From contig NZ_CP018335.1 of NCBI RefSeq assembly GCF_001902295.1, forward strand, positions 3,224,001 through 3,288,000: DNA of 64,000 bases, given 5' to 3'. Position numbers and translations under genes: made by a program. A model generated the notes under the pieces. That model was not told where the DNA came from and ran no database searches. It was given only the letters and a program-made list of their open reading frames with translations. Below, one piece after another: positions 49,978 to 59,786 of this stretch; the first letter of the stretch is position 1; every line of letters begins with the position of its first letter. This DNA comes from Clostridium kluyveri (GTDB lineage: Bacteria; Bacillota; Clostridia; Clostridiales; Clostridiaceae).

Positions 49978-51780
49978 TTGAATAATCCACATAATGATTA
50001 CATTAATAGATTAAAAATCTACACAGATTCAATTAAAGAACAAAATAGTTCAATAAAAACTATAGAATACTTGAGACTTCTTACTCTAATAGTAGGTATT
50101 AGTATTACCATTTATACTTTCAATACCAATAATTATTTTGTAAGTATAATAATTTCTATTTTCTCATTGGCTATCTTTATTTATTTAGTTAACCAGCACA
50201 ACAAAGAGGTAAGAAAAAGAAAATATTTCACTGCTTTAAGGGATATAAATGAATCTGCCCTAAAGAGACTAAAAGGGCAATGGAGAAATTTCAAAGATGA
50301 CGGAAGTGAATTTAAACATAAAGAACATCCTTATTCAGAAGATCTGGATATATTAGGTGAGAATTCCCTATTTCAGTGGATTAATACTTGCAAAACATTT
50401 ATGGGGAGAGAATCTCTAAAAAACCGACTTTTAAATCCCCTTGAAACACCTTCTGATATAAGTATGGTTCAAGAATCATTACAGGAACTAGCTGTGGATT
50501 TAAAATGGCGTCAACTATTTGAATCTGAAGCAATAGTTATTCCTTCAGAACCTATTAACCCAGAGGAACTATATAAATGGGGAAAAGCCAGAAATAAGTT
50601 ATATATAAAATCCTGGTTTGCTTTCACAATTAAATTACTGCCTTTTTTAACAATAATGTTAATGATTTTATCTTATAGTACTTCTTTGATAAGTTTCAAA
50701 TTGCCCTACATTATGCTTATAATTCAAATATTACTTTTATTTATAGATGTAAAAAAAAGAAATACCACATTTAAAAGTCTTTACAAATACAAAAATAGTA
50801 TAACTATATATTTAAAAATGTTAACTTTAATCGAGGAAAAAGATTTTAAAAGCAGATATTTAAAACAATTGAGAGCTAATCTGCTAACTTCTAAAAATAT
50901 ATCTGCAGTAAAATCCATAAAAAAACTATCTGCTATATATAATAAAGTATGTGATAGAAAAAATATGTTGTCTATAGTCCTTAATATATTATTTTTATGG
51001 GACTATCAGTGTATAGTAGAATTTGAAAAATGGAGAGTTAAATCGGGCAATGATCTGGAAAAATGGTTTAACACCATAGGTGAATTTGAGGCATTAAATA
51101 GTATTTCAAATATTATCTACGATAATCCAGATTGGGTTATGCCCTTAATTTCAGATAATACTTATATAATCAAAGCCACTGAATTAGGCCACCCTCTTTT
51201 AGGTGATACGAGAGTATGTAATAACATTACAATAGATAATAAAAAAAATATTTTATTAATAACAGGTTCAAATATGTCTGGTAAAAGTACTTTTCTAAGA
51301 ACTGTAGGTTTGAATTTAGTACTAAGTTACATTGGAGCTCCTGTATGTGCAAAAAAATTTCAGTGCTCACTTATGCAAATATTTACCTGTATGAGAATAA
51401 GAGATGACTTAGAAAATAATATATCCTCCTTTTATGCAGAAATATTAAGGATAAAGATGATTGTTCAGAATGTAAAGAAAACTGCAAAAGTATTTTTCCT
51501 CTTAGATGAATTATTTAAAGGAACTAATTCTATTGATAGACATCTTGGAGCAAAAGCACTAATAAAACAATTAGGGGGACAGGGGGCATCAGGACTGATT
51601 TCCACCCATGATTTGGAATTATGTAGTTTGGAGAAGGAATATCCTAGAATCAAAAATTACCACTTTCGGGAATACTATTTAGACAATGAATTAAAATTTG
51701 ATTATAAAATTCGAAATGGAATATCTACTACCAGAAATGCTAAATACCTTATTAAACTGGCAGGTATAGATTTTGAATAA
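49978..51780 (+). CDS. Membrane-associated MutS-like ATPase
   Basis: 600 residues from the TTG at 49978, seven bases after GGAGG. The in-frame extension to 49801 overlaps the promoter and has no ribosome site. Two membrane segments (about 32-75) and two more near residues 215-255 precede a MutS-type ATPase domain (about 400-600): Walker A ITGSNMSGKSTFLRT, IRDDLENNISSFYAE, Walker B FFLLDELFKGTNSIDR and ISTHDLELC. It lacks the mismatch-recognition and connector domains. Membrane-bound MutS-like proteins of this type are of unknown function and are not mismatch-repair enzymes proper. Confidence 0.85.
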   Translation: MNNPHNDYINRLKIYTDSIKEQNSSIKTIEYLRLLTLIVGISITIYTFNTNNYFVSIIISIFSLAIFIYLVNQHNKEVRKRKYFTALRDINESALKRLKGQWRNFKDDGSEFKHKEHPYSEDLDILGENSLFQWINTCKTFMGRESLKNRLLNPLETPSDISMVQESLQELAVDLKWRQLFESEAIVIPSEPINPEELYKWGKARNKLYIKSWFAFTIKLLPFLTIMLMILSYSTSLISFKLPYIMLIIQILLLFIDVKKRNTTFKSLYKYKNSITIYLKMLTLIEEKDFKSRYLKQLRANLLTSKNISAVKSIKKLSAIYNKVCDRKNMLSIVLNILFLWDYQCIVEFEKWRVKSGNDLEKWFNTIGEFEALNSISNIIYDNPDWVMPLISDNTYIIKATELGHPLLGDTRVCNNITIDNKKNILLITGSNMSGKSTFLRTVGLNLVLSYIGAPVCAKKFQCSLMQIFTCMRIRDDLENNISSFYAEILRIKMIVQNVKKTAKVFFLLDELFKGTNSIDRHLGAKALIKQLGGQGASGLISTHDLELCSLEKEYPRIKNYHFREYYLDNELKFDYKIRNGISTTRNAKYLIKLAGIDFE

Positions 51781-51784
51781 CAAT

Positions 51785-51819
51785 AAAAAGACTTATCAAT
51801 TTTTAAGATAAGTCTTTTT
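51785..51819. terminator. Bidirectional terminator between the MutS-like gene and yjbQ
   Basis: Perfect 13-bp stem AAAAAGACTTATC / GATAAGTCTTTTT with runs of A and T on either side. It serves both convergent genes. Confidence 0.9.
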
Positions 51820-51826
51820 ATACAAA

Positions 51827-52222
51827 TTATATATACCTAAATACCTTTATATAGACTTTTCTATTCCTTGGTCCATCAAATTCACAAAAATAGATACCCT
51901 GCCATGTTCCCAATTTCAGCTCTCTATTTTCAATAATAACATTACAAGAAGAACCCATTAATGATGCCTTTATGTGAGCATGAGAGTTGCCTTCTATATG
52001 TAAGTATCCATTCTGCTTTGGAAAAGTCTTATTAAGCCCTGCTAAAATATCCTCTACAACATCAGGATCGGCATTTTCATTTATTGTAACCCCAGCAGTA
52101 GTATGAGGAATAAAAATTACAGCCATGCCATCTTTCACATTATTTTTTCTTATAGTTTCCCTAACAAGCGCTGTTATGTCTATAAATTCTTGTTCTTGTT
52201 TAGTTTTCAATAAATATTCCAT
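51827..52222 (-). CDS. YjbQ/UPF0047 family protein
   Basis: 131 residues, full length for the family. Typical segments are FIPHTTAGVTINENADPDV, EGNSHAHIKASLMGSS and LGTWQGIYFCEFDGPR. The conserved His residues suggest a metal or phosphate site. Some members can replace thiamin phosphate synthase weakly, but the real role is not settled. It follows the RNase H gene by about 20 bases, probably co-transcribed. Confidence 0.92.
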   Translation of the reverse strand: MEYLLKTKQEQEFIDITALVRETIRKNNVKDGMAVIFIPHTTAGVTINENADPDVVEDILAGLNKTFPKQNGYLHIEGNSHAHIKASLMGSSCNVIIENRELKLGTWQGIYFCEFDGPRNRKVYIKVFRYI

Positions 52223-52242
52223 ATCAATCCCCTCATATTCTA

Positions 52243-52875
52243 TTAATCTTTGACCCCTACGGCCTTTTTAGCTAATAGATCAGCCATGTCATTATACTTG
52301 TCTTCTCCAGAGTGAGCTTTAACTTTTTTAAACTTTATATCTATTTTTTTCATGTATTTTTGCATAAATTCTTTATAATCCTTTGTCAATACCTTGTTGG
52401 CCTTCCATTCACCTTTAGCCCAGCATTCAATTCCCATATAATCGTAAACTATGGTTATCTCTTTAAAGTCATTTGCAATAGCCAATTCAACAGCTTTTAA
52501 TGCTCCCCTTATTTCTCCAAAAACATTTTTGCTTTCATTCATTTCCATGCTTCTAAACGCACCCAAATCTTTAAAAATAACCTGATCATTTTGTACCAGA
52601 ACCAAACCATAGCCTGCCACTTTTTCTTTGTTATTAAAGGAACCATCTACGTAGGCATAAAGTGCATTATGTTCTTTTTTAGTATCTTCAGGCTGCATAT
52701 TTTCATCTATATTATCTTTCTTATCCGTAAGTCCTGCAAATATTTCAGCTTCTTTACGACTGGTAAATTTCTTATACTTAGCGCCAGAAAAACCCTTTAT
52801 CTGTTCTTCACACTCGGCCCATGTATCATAAACCCCTGGTTTTCGTCCCTGTTTAACAGCATAAAAATTTGCCAC
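52243..52875 (-). CDS. rnhA: Ribonuclease HI with N-terminal viroplasmin-like domain
   Basis: 210 residues. Residues 1-45 are the hybrid-binding caulimovirus-type domain (FYAVKQGRKPGVYDTWAEC). Residues about 70-208 are RNase HI, with catalytic acids in YAYVDGSFNNK (Asp), NVFGEIRGALKAVE (Glu), YDYMGIECW (Asp) and YNDMADLLAKKA (Asp). It cuts the RNA strand of RNA-DNA hybrids. This two-domain form is common in clostridia. Confidence 0.93.
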   Translation of the reverse strand: MANFYAVKQGRKPGVYDTWAECEEQIKGFSGAKYKKFTSRKEAEIFAGLTDKKDNIDENMQPEDTKKEHNALYAYVDGSFNNKEKVAGYGLVLVQNDQVIFKDLGAFRSMEMNESKNVFGEIRGALKAVELAIANDFKEITIVYDYMGIECWAKGEWKANKVLTKDYKEFMQKYMKKIDIKFKKVKAHSGEDKYNDMADLLAKKAVGVKD

Positions 52876-52972
52876 AATACATCCTCCTAAAATAACAATT
52901 TTATAGTAAATTAATTATACCCTAGAAATACATTTATTTCTATAAAAACAGTATAGGGATTATTTTTTACAA

Positions 52973-53608
52973 CTACAATATCTTAGCTATTAAAAACATA
53001 GTTTTCATCCCAAGACTAGTAAATTTCTCTTCATATTCTGTGACTACATTGTTAGGAAAACCACTATTATGTAAATCATAAGTTATATAATCTATACTAA
53101 ATCCACTTTCCACAAAATACTCCTGTGATTCCTGAAAAAGCCCCCTATCATCTGTTTTAAACCATATTTCACTTTTAGGCTTTAGAAACTTTTTATAAAT
53201 ATTCAAAAATCCAATATGGGTAAGCCTCCTTTTTTTCTGTCTCCTTTTTGGCCAGGGATTACAGAAGTTTATGTATATCCTCCCTACCTCATCTCTATCA
53301 AAAACATCTTCAATCTTTGATATATTCATAGGTATTATCCTTATATTTTTAGCTTCAGCTTCTACAACCTTTTTCAGTGCATAAATTAAAACTTCATCCT
53401 TTAAATCAATTCCAATATAATTTATATATTTATTGTTCAATGCCTGTGTACATAAAAATTTCCCTCTTCCACAACCCAATTCCAAATGTATTTCTCCGTC
53501 ATTTTTAAATTCATTCTTCCATTTTCCTTTAAATAGAGAGGGATTTATTATAGTCAGGTTACTAGCTTCCATCTCAGGTCTAGCCCACCACTTTTTTCTC
53601 AGCCTCAT
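52973..53608 (-). CDS. trmB: tRNA (guanine-N7-)-methyltransferase TrmB
   Basis: 211 residues. The SAM-binding motif is IHLELGCGRGKFLCTQA, and the TrmB signature is INFCNPWPKRRQKKRRLTH, followed by ELWFKTDD-type residues (IWFKTDDRGLF) and a C-terminal TEYEEKFTSLGMK. It methylates G46 of tRNA using SAM. Single gene, apparently with its own transcript. Confidence 0.95.
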   Translation of the reverse strand: MRLRKKWWARPEMEASNLTIINPSLFKGKWKNEFKNDGEIHLELGCGRGKFLCTQALNNKYINYIGIDLKDEVLIYALKKVVEAEAKNIRIIPMNISKIEDVFDRDEVGRIYINFCNPWPKRRQKKRRLTHIGFLNIYKKFLKPKSEIWFKTDDRGLFQESQEYFVESGFSIDYITYDLHNSGFPNNVVTEYEEKFTSLGMKTMFLIAKIL

Positions 53609-53726
53609 AATTTGAAAATTCCTTTCTTTTATTTAAAATTTTTTATCAGAATTAAAGCTATTTCTACAATATACGATAATTATAAGTACTTATATTATAC
53701 TAATTTATATTCAGGTTGTGAAAATT

Positions 53727-54881
53727 ATGGAATACTTTGTAGAAGAACTTAAAAATAAAAAAATAATTGCTGCTGATGACATAAAAATTCTTAAAAACTA
53801 TATTAATAAAAAGTACTCCAAAGCTGATACTAAAGAGAAAGCAAAAATGCTTTCTAACACTATACATCGTATTTTAGATTCAAATCTAAAAGAACTTCCA
53901 GAAGATTATAGGCAAACTATAAAAATAGATATTCTAAAAAGTACATTTTCTCAAAATAAGACCTCTATTTTCATGTATGATGCATTTAACTGCTGCATGA
54001 AAAATGAATATTTAAAACAAAATTCCAAAAAAGAAATCCTCAAATGGATAAATGCACACATAAAAAATAAGATTGAAGAAAATGATTTAAATATATACGT
54101 AGGTATACCACAGAATACAATTTCACAGGATATAAAAATAGACCTGTCAAAAGTTAATGATGGTTATCCCACTGCATCTTTGAACTTAAAAGCCCCTATA
54201 GTTATTCCTGATAAATCAATAAAAATAACAAAAGATTACAAATCAAATAAAAAACCCTTAATTTTTGCCATACTGAGTGCTATATTAATTCTTAAAATAA
54301 TGGGACAATCCTTTTACGGAAAAAATATTCTAAAAGCTTCTTTTTCCCTTATTTCAGCTTCCGAAACAAAGGGCATATATATAAAAAATATTATTGAAGA
54401 AGTGACTCTAGAGGATTATAACAAGAGCCACCCCAATAAATATCTTCCCGAGTATTTAAAATACCAAAAAGTAGATACACGTAAACTAAAAGCCTTTTTA
54501 AATAGTCGTAATTCACTTTTATACAAAGAGCCTTACTTTTCCACTATAATGACTACAGCAAAAGAATTCAATCTAAATCCTATTTTACTCTTTGCTATAA
54601 CTGGACAAGAACAAAATTTTGTGCCTATAAATACTGATAATGCATACAAGATAGCAAATAATCCCTTTAATGTATATCACAGCTGGCAGGAATATAATAC
54701 CAACATAAGTGATTCATCAAAAATAGCAGCTAATACAATTATAAATTTATCTGAAAACAGACCAGAGGAAAACAATCCTTTCATGTGGATAGGGAAAAAA
54801 TATGCGGAAGATACAAACTGGGGAAATGGAGTTCAATCTATTTTCGAAGAAATCAACAGCTATTTTTCATCTAATAACTAA
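53727..54881 (+). CDS. Membrane-anchored lysozyme-like (glucosaminidase-fold) protein
   Basis: 384 residues from the ATG at 53727. The first 175 residues are charged and probably cytoplasmic. A single membrane segment lies near 174-192 (PLIFAILSAILILKIMG). The outer part (about 250-384) resembles the lysozyme-like fold: FNLNPILLFAITGQEQNFVP with a possible catalytic Glu, NNPFNVYHSW, and WGNGVQSIFEEI. It could trim peptidoglycan. Catalytic assignment is by pattern only, so function is tentative. Confidence 0.65.
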   Translation: MEYFVEELKNKKIIAADDIKILKNYINKKYSKADTKEKAKMLSNTIHRILDSNLKELPEDYRQTIKIDILKSTFSQNKTSIFMYDAFNCCMKNEYLKQNSKKEILKWINAHIKNKIEENDLNIYVGIPQNTISQDIKIDLSKVNDGYPTASLNLKAPIVIPDKSIKITKDYKSNKKPLIFAILSAILILKIMGQSFYGKNILKASFSLISASETKGIYIKNIIEEVTLEDYNKSHPNKYLPEYLKYQKVDTRKLKAFLNSRNSLLYKEPYFSTIMTTAKEFNLNPILLFAITGQEQNFVPINTDNAYKIANNPFNVYHSWQEYNTNISDSSKIAANTIINLSENRPEENNPFMWIGKKYAEDTNWGNGVQSIFEEINSYFSSNN

Positions 54882-54882
54882 A

Positions 54883-54919
54883 AATAAAACTTCCAATTCA
54901 ATTTATTGGAAGTTTTATT
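54883..54919. terminator. Bidirectional terminator
   Basis: Fourteen-bp perfect stem AATAAAACTTCCAA and complement around a nine-base loop. It separates the convergent genes ending at 54881 and 54930. Confidence 0.87.
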
Positions 54920-54929
54920 CAGTTGTCAA

Positions 54930-55571
54930 TTAAAATATACTATTGGCTATACTGATAAACATATTATATAACATATAAGATGGAACACCTACTATATATC
55001 TGGCTAAAGGTGTAGCTACAAACAGTACCAGTATAATCAGCTGATATCTATATACAGTACCTGATATTCTATAAAATACTGAAGGAAATAAATCTTTTAG
55101 TATATGGAATCCATCCAGGCCAGGCAGAGGTATTAAATTAAATACAGCCAACATGCAATTTATATTTATAACATACAAAATAATTTTGATTATTATATTG
55201 GAAATTGAAGTAGACTCCATAGATAATAGTCCAAATCTATATATAACTACTGTTAAAATAGCCGCTAAAAAGGCTATTATTAGATTGGCCAAAGGTCCTG
55301 CCACGGAAACTTTTAAATCATCCTTATTTTTATTTTTAAAAGCACCTGGATTTATTTCAACAGGTTTAGCCCAGCCAAATCCTACCAGCAGTATCATTAT
55401 AAATCCTATAATATCTACATGTGCAAATGGATTTAAAGTAAGTCTTCCCTGAAATTTAGGGGTTTTATCTCCCAATCTATCTGCTACAAATGCATGCGCA
55501 AATTCATGAAAAGTAAGACCTATAAGTATAGCTGGTATAATAAGTATTTTTTCCAGTATTTTTTCATTCAA
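54930..55571 (-). CDS. Site-2-protease-like M50 zinc metalloprotease
   Basis: 213 residues with about six membrane segments. The zinc motif is LTFHEFAHAFVADRLGD near residue 20, and the second motif (third ligand) is NLIPLPGLDGFHIL near residue 145. It belongs to the short, PDZ-less group (YwhC-like) rather than RseP. Intramembrane cleavage is expected; the substrate is unknown. It is followed upstream by two envelope-type genes on the same strand. Confidence 0.9.
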   Translation of the reverse strand: MNEKILEKILIIPAILIGLTFHEFAHAFVADRLGDKTPKFQGRLTLNPFAHVDIIGFIMILLVGFGWAKPVEINPGAFKNKNKDDLKVSVAGPLANLIIAFLAAILTVVIYRFGLLSMESTSISNIIIKIILYVININCMLAVFNLIPLPGLDGFHILKDLFPSVFYRISGTVYRYQLIILVLFVATPLARYIVGVPSYMLYNMFISIANSIF

Positions 55572-55594
55572 ATGATTTCATCCCTTCTTTTCAA

Positions 55595-56623
55595 CTAATT
55601 CAATAGCGTTTTTTCTAATTTTCCATTACTTACAGAGGCAATTCCTCCATCATATATTCCTATAAAATTCCCTCTATACGTATATTGTTTCCCACTTCCT
55701 ACTTCTTCAACAATTCCTTCCAGAGCATTGTTTATATATATTTTCCCGGAAGGCATTACAAACACATTTTTTTTATCTACAAGTTGGTTTAAATTTATAT
55801 TTTGATAATCATACTCACCAGAATTTATGGTTCCACAATATATATTTGATATCTTGCCATCTTTCTCATCTCCTATATATACTCTATCATTTTCATCTAT
55901 TCCTACCCATACGGGTTTATTTTCAATTCCATGAATAGTAAGGGGCTCATCTTCATCAGTTATATATATATCATTATGTACACTATCTTCATATATCAAT
56001 TTGTCTTGAAGATATAAAATTCCTATTTCACCCACTATATAAGAATTTACAGGTATTTTTTCTACTTTTTTCATTATATCCACTCTGTATATAGTGGTTC
56101 TCATACCTCTGCTTTCCATTTTAACATATATTACATTAGTAAGATGCGATTCCTGTATATTATCAATTTTAGCTTCCGTGTCTGACCAGTCTAATTCTTT
56201 TATATTTTCCTTTATATCCTTATCCACTTCATAATAAGACAATTCAAATTTTGAACCTTCCTGTGAATCTTCTTTTTCAGCAATAAGTAGCCTATTTCTA
56301 TCCTGGAGCCACTTATAAAAAGATACCTGAACTCCATCCTCAAATTCCAAGCTTTTCTCATCACCGGTTTTTGAATCCACTACTTTCAACGTGTTTTCCT
56401 GACAATATGCCAGATATCTCCCATCAAAGGATACAGTAATATTTTCGGCATCTTCTGGAATTTTTATTTCAACTTCTGATTTTTTAGGCTCACTTTTTAC
56501 AATTTTTTTAGTCTTTAATTTTATTTCAGAAGATAAAAAATAATTATTTATATAAAGCAGTCCTGCAAATTGTATTATCAAGGATATAGCGATCCAAATA
56601 GCAGTTCTTTTAAAAATTTTCAT
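55595..56623 (-). CDS. Membrane-anchored extracytoplasmic protein, beta-propeller-like, unknown function
   Basis: 342 residues with one N-terminal membrane segment (about 8-28), then a basic linker and a repetitive beta-strand-rich region (ITVSFDGRYLAYCQENTLKV, VSFYKWLQDRNRLLIAE, KPVWVGIDENDRVYIG) reminiscent of TolB/WD-type blades. No catalytic motif is visible. It lies 35 bases after the NAGPA-type gene and before the M50 protease, so the three may act together at the cell envelope. I do not recognise a named family. Confidence 0.8.
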   Translation of the reverse strand: MKIFKRTAIWIAISLIIQFAGLLYINNYFLSSEIKLKTKKIVKSEPKKSEVEIKIPEDAENITVSFDGRYLAYCQENTLKVVDSKTGDEKSLEFEDGVQVSFYKWLQDRNRLLIAEKEDSQEGSKFELSYYEVDKDIKENIKELDWSDTEAKIDNIQESHLTNVIYVKMESRGMRTTIYRVDIMKKVEKIPVNSYIVGEIGILYLQDKLIYEDSVHNDIYITDEDEPLTIHGIENKPVWVGIDENDRVYIGDEKDGKISNIYCGTINSGEYDYQNINLNQLVDKKNVFVMPSGKIYINNALEGIVEEVGSGKQYTYRGNFIGIYDGGIASVSNGKLEKTLLN

Positions 56624-56658
56624 CTTGTACTCCCCTTTTAATAGTCATATTAATACCT

Positions 56659-57666
56659 TCATTTCTCTACATAGACAATAGAAGGTATTGATCTTTCACC
56701 TAAAGGATCGCAGGGATTATTTATTATTTCTCCTTCATAGTACATGGTAGAAGAAGAACCTCCATCTAAGTTTATAGCATTTACAGCACCATATTCAAGC
56801 ATTATATTTTGGACATCCTTCAAAGAGGCCCCTATACTTTTAGTCTGTCTTCCATCTATAACAAGAAACAGCATAGCACCATCTTCTCTTTGACCTATGG
56901 CAGTTCTAGGAGCAATTCCCCAGCCGCCATCCCCAGATTTTATAGTTCCTTTTCCATTTACCACTAGTGCAGGTTCAAAAGATATAGCTTCTGTAACACC
57001 CTTTTCTTTCATTTCATTTAAACTGTAACTTCCCACAAGAAGCTGTCCTTTATTTGTAATTGCCATTGCCTGAGTTTTTTGGTCATCATCATTTATATCA
57101 TTAGATATGACATTTCCCTCACTCATAAGTATACCTGTAGGTTTTCCACCAGTACCGGTCCATTCACTATCTTCAGAAGATCTGTCTGTAAATCCTCCTC
57201 CATTTATGGCCGCTACAGCATTATTATCCTTTGCAATCTTACTCGTAAGTTCTCCTGCTACTCCTAGCTTCTTGCTATAGCCTACCTTAACCCTAGTAGG
57301 ATCATGTACTATAAGCATATATCCCTTGAATTTTTTACCATCACTTACTTCTTCCATCTCTATACTGCTGTCATGTTCATTTTTAAATTCCAGAGTTCCT
57401 GAATCATCTTGTTGTATTTGTTCTGCTGTATTTCCACTCAATATTTTCTTTATTTCATTATCTGACAAAAATAGTTTTGCAATATACTGATGGCTTAAAG
57501 TTGTCATGGCAGCACCTACTATAGTCCTTTTTACATTCTCAAAAGGACCGTAAAATACCAAAAAAGGAGCTGTCATACCTGTAAATATAAATTCAAACAC
57601 AAAAAAACAAATTACAAGTTTCCAAAATGACTTCTTTTTTTTACCTCCAGTTTCCCTTTTTTTCAT
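56659..57666 (-). CDS. Phosphodiester glycosidase family (NAGPA-like) exported protein
   Basis: 335 residues with an N-terminal membrane anchor (about 15-38). The C-terminal 200 residues match the NAGPA/DUF2233 domain: GYMLIVHDPTRVKVGYSKKL, VAAINGGGFTD, GIAPRTAIGQREDGAMLFLV and AINLDGGSSSTMYY. Relatives remove GlcNAc from phosphodiesters or act in exopolysaccharide and teichoic-acid metabolism. First gene of the three-gene envelope cluster that runs down to 54930. Confidence 0.9.
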   Translation of the reverse strand: MKKRETGGKKKKSFWKLVICFFVFEFIFTGMTAPFLVFYGPFENVKRTIVGAAMTTLSHQYIAKLFLSDNEIKKILSGNTAEQIQQDDSGTLEFKNEHDSSIEMEEVSDGKKFKGYMLIVHDPTRVKVGYSKKLGVAGELTSKIAKDNNAVAAINGGGFTDRSSEDSEWTGTGGKPTGILMSEGNVISNDINDDDQKTQAMAITNKGQLLVGSYSLNEMKEKGVTEAISFEPALVVNGKGTIKSGDGGWGIAPRTAIGQREDGAMLFLVIDGRQTKSIGASLKDVQNIMLEYGAVNAINLDGGSSSTMYYEGEIINNPCDPLGERSIPSIVYVEK

Positions 57667-57794
57667 ATATTAAAACTCTTCCTTTCTAAAATTCTACAAC
57701 TAAATTAAAAATACACTCTTCAATATTGTACAATAAATGATAAAAGTTTTAAATAGAAATAATTTCATACATCAATGAATATTTTGTAAAAGGC

Positions 57795-57863
57795 ACTCAA
57801 AAAAGATACTAAATTTGCATGTCCTTTACTTTTTTAGACAAACACATAATTTAGTATCTTTTA
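57795..57863 (-). terminator. Terminator of the PhoH-family gene
   Basis: Sixteen-base arms AAAAGATACTAAATT and complement with TTTTTT on the minus strand, starting ten bases after the stop at 57874. Confidence 0.85.
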
Positions 57864-57873
57864 AATATACAAA

Positions 57874-59256
57874 TTACAATTTTTTAGAAGCCTCATAGGC
57901 CAGAGGAGATCTTTCACATTCATCATGCTTTAAAGTAATCTGATAACAAAGACTGCTTCCTTTCATTTTTTCTGATGCATAACATAATCCATTGGATCTA
58001 GAATCTAAAAAAGCTTGATCTATTTGTTCAGGATCCCCTACTAATAATAGTTTAGTGCCGACCCCTACTCTAGTTATAATGGCTTTCACTTGTTTAGGTG
58101 TCAAATTTTGCGCTTCATCAATTATAAGCCAATTTCTAACAATAGAACGTCCTCTTAAATAACCTACAGCTTCTGTGGTTATAATTCTTCTATCAAATAG
58201 TTCATGAATCTTGTCCTCTAATTCCTTTTCATTTTTATACCTTTCCTTTTCATCTGAATCTACCAATATTTCTAAATTATCTAAAATAGGCCTCATGAAA
58301 GGGGATATCTTCTCCTGCTCTGTACCTGGAAGAAAGCCTATATCTTCGTCCATGGTAACATTAGGCCTGCAAATCAGCATTTTTCTATAACTTCCCTTAT
58401 TTTCTTCTATTATATTGTGAAGTCCTACCGCTAATGAAAACAAAGTTTTTGCTGTTCCTGCAGGTCCCTTTATTATTACAAGAGGTGCTTTACTGGCGTC
58501 TGTAAGCAGTGCCTCCAGCATAAATTTTTGCCCTACATTTCTAGGAGTTATACCCAAAGGTGTACTATCTTTAAAATAAAGCTGTACTATCTTTTTACCA
58601 TCAAATCTTCCAAGAGCGGTTTGTTTAGGATTTTCAAGACAATGTATTATAACAAATTCATTCATATAAAAGGTTGGAAAAAAATATTTTTCAGTATTCT
58701 CATCATAACAAGTAACTTTGTCTATTTCTATACATTTGTCTTTATAAAAATTTGTTATATTGTCTTTAGAAGTATACACGTCTATTCTGCCTGTATATTG
58801 ACTGTCATCTTCTGGTACACCTTTTTCATAAAAATCTTCCACATTTATATTTATAATATCTGCTTTAATTCTTTCAAAAATATCTTTGGTTATCAAGCAA
58901 GTATTTTCTCCTCGCTCATTAAGACCTTTACATACTTGTATTATTCTATTATCTGGTTTGCTTCTGTCCCAAGCTGGTGGTATTTGAGTATCATAATGGT
59001 TCATCTCAACCCTAAGCTTTCCACCACCTGGCAGCTCCACCCCTTTATTGAGTTTTCCTTTTTTTCTAAAGTAGTCTATTAATCTAGCTGCATGTCTTGC
59101 ACTAACTCCCAGATCGCTTTTATCCTTTTTAAAGTCATCTAATTCTTCTAATACAACTTCAGGTATGACCACATCATTATCTCCAAAAGATAGGATCGCC
59201 CCAGGTGAATATAGAATAACATTTGTATCTAAAACATATGTCTTCTTCAAATCCAT
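57874..59256 (-). CDS. PIN domain-PhoH ATPase fusion (YlaK/PhoH2-like)
   Basis: 460 residues. The N-terminal PIN nuclease (about 1-150) has the acidic site residues in TYVLDTNVILYSPG and PEVVLEELDDFK. The C-terminal PhoH ATPase (about 240-455) has Walker A VIIKGPAGTAKTLFSL, Walker B NWLIIDEAQNLTPKQVK and LVGDPEQID. Relatives are RNA helicases with ribonuclease activity. Well conserved, single gene. Confidence 0.93.
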   Translation of the reverse strand: MDLKKTYVLDTNVILYSPGAILSFGDNDVVIPEVVLEELDDFKKDKSDLGVSARHAARLIDYFRKKGKLNKGVELPGGGKLRVEMNHYDTQIPPAWDRSKPDNRIIQVCKGLNERGENTCLITKDIFERIKADIININVEDFYEKGVPEDDSQYTGRIDVYTSKDNITNFYKDKCIEIDKVTCYDENTEKYFFPTFYMNEFVIIHCLENPKQTALGRFDGKKIVQLYFKDSTPLGITPRNVGQKFMLEALLTDASKAPLVIIKGPAGTAKTLFSLAVGLHNIIEENKGSYRKMLICRPNVTMDEDIGFLPGTEQEKISPFMRPILDNLEILVDSDEKERYKNEKELEDKIHELFDRRIITTEAVGYLRGRSIVRNWLIIDEAQNLTPKQVKAIITRVGVGTKLLLVGDPEQIDQAFLDSRSNGLCYASEKMKGSSLCYQITLKHDECERSPLAYEASKKL

Positions 59257-59365
59257 TCCTCCCCTCTTCTAATATTATAATATATTCATTTAAATATATA
59301 AATGTATTTATTTTTACAAAAAAAGTTATATCAGGCTAGTGAAGAAGCTAAAAATGCTCATGATA

Positions 59366-59398
59366 TAAAGAAAAAGCATAGAATAACTTCTATGCTCT
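59366..59398 (-). terminator. Terminator of the small hypothetical gene at 59390
   Basis: Stem AGCATAGA / TCTATGCT with a TTTTTCTTT tail on the minus strand, overlapping the final codons of the gene. Confidence 0.85.
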
Positions 59399-59623
59399 TG
59401 AAAAAACTTCCGTAAGCCCCGCTATGACTCCATTTTTAACTTCTGCCTTTAACTCTACAAGCCATTCAGGAGATAAAACTAAAACAGTTCCGTCCTCCTC
59501 ATCAAAATTGAATTCATCTACATTATATTTCTGAAGTTCCTCTGGAATACTTAAAACATTAATGTTCTCCGTTTCCTTGCCCATTAAAAATTGGTTTACC
59601 TTTTCTTTCAATTTATCATCCAT
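59390..59623 (-). CDS. Small acidic hypothetical protein
   Basis: 77 residues, acidic (FNFDEEDGTVLVLSPEWL), with no signal, membrane segment or cysteine. Start is behind a GGGGTAGGG-like purine run. It has its own terminator and no linked genes. Similar short proteins occur widely in clostridia, but I know of no assigned function. Confidence 0.8.
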   Translation of the reverse strand: MDDKLKEKVNQFLMGKETENINVLSIPEELQKYNVDEFNFDEEDGTVLVLSPEWLVELKAEVKNGVIAGLTEVFSRA

Positions 59624-59786
59624 AACTTACCCTACCCCCTTTGTTTACTTTATTGTAAATTTTTTCCTTTTAATTGTCAATAGTTTTTCCCTCTTTATAT
59701 ATATATTTTCTTGAAATAGTTGCTATAATATAAGTAATCCTATAAAAATAAATATAATTGACTTTTCGATGAAAGGATATTTTAAT

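Noticed and set aside
58528..59082. 184-residue plus-strand frame over the PIN-PhoH gene
   Set aside because: It lies wholly antisense to a strongly conserved gene and has a biased composition (many Tyr, Ile, Phe) typical of a shadow frame.
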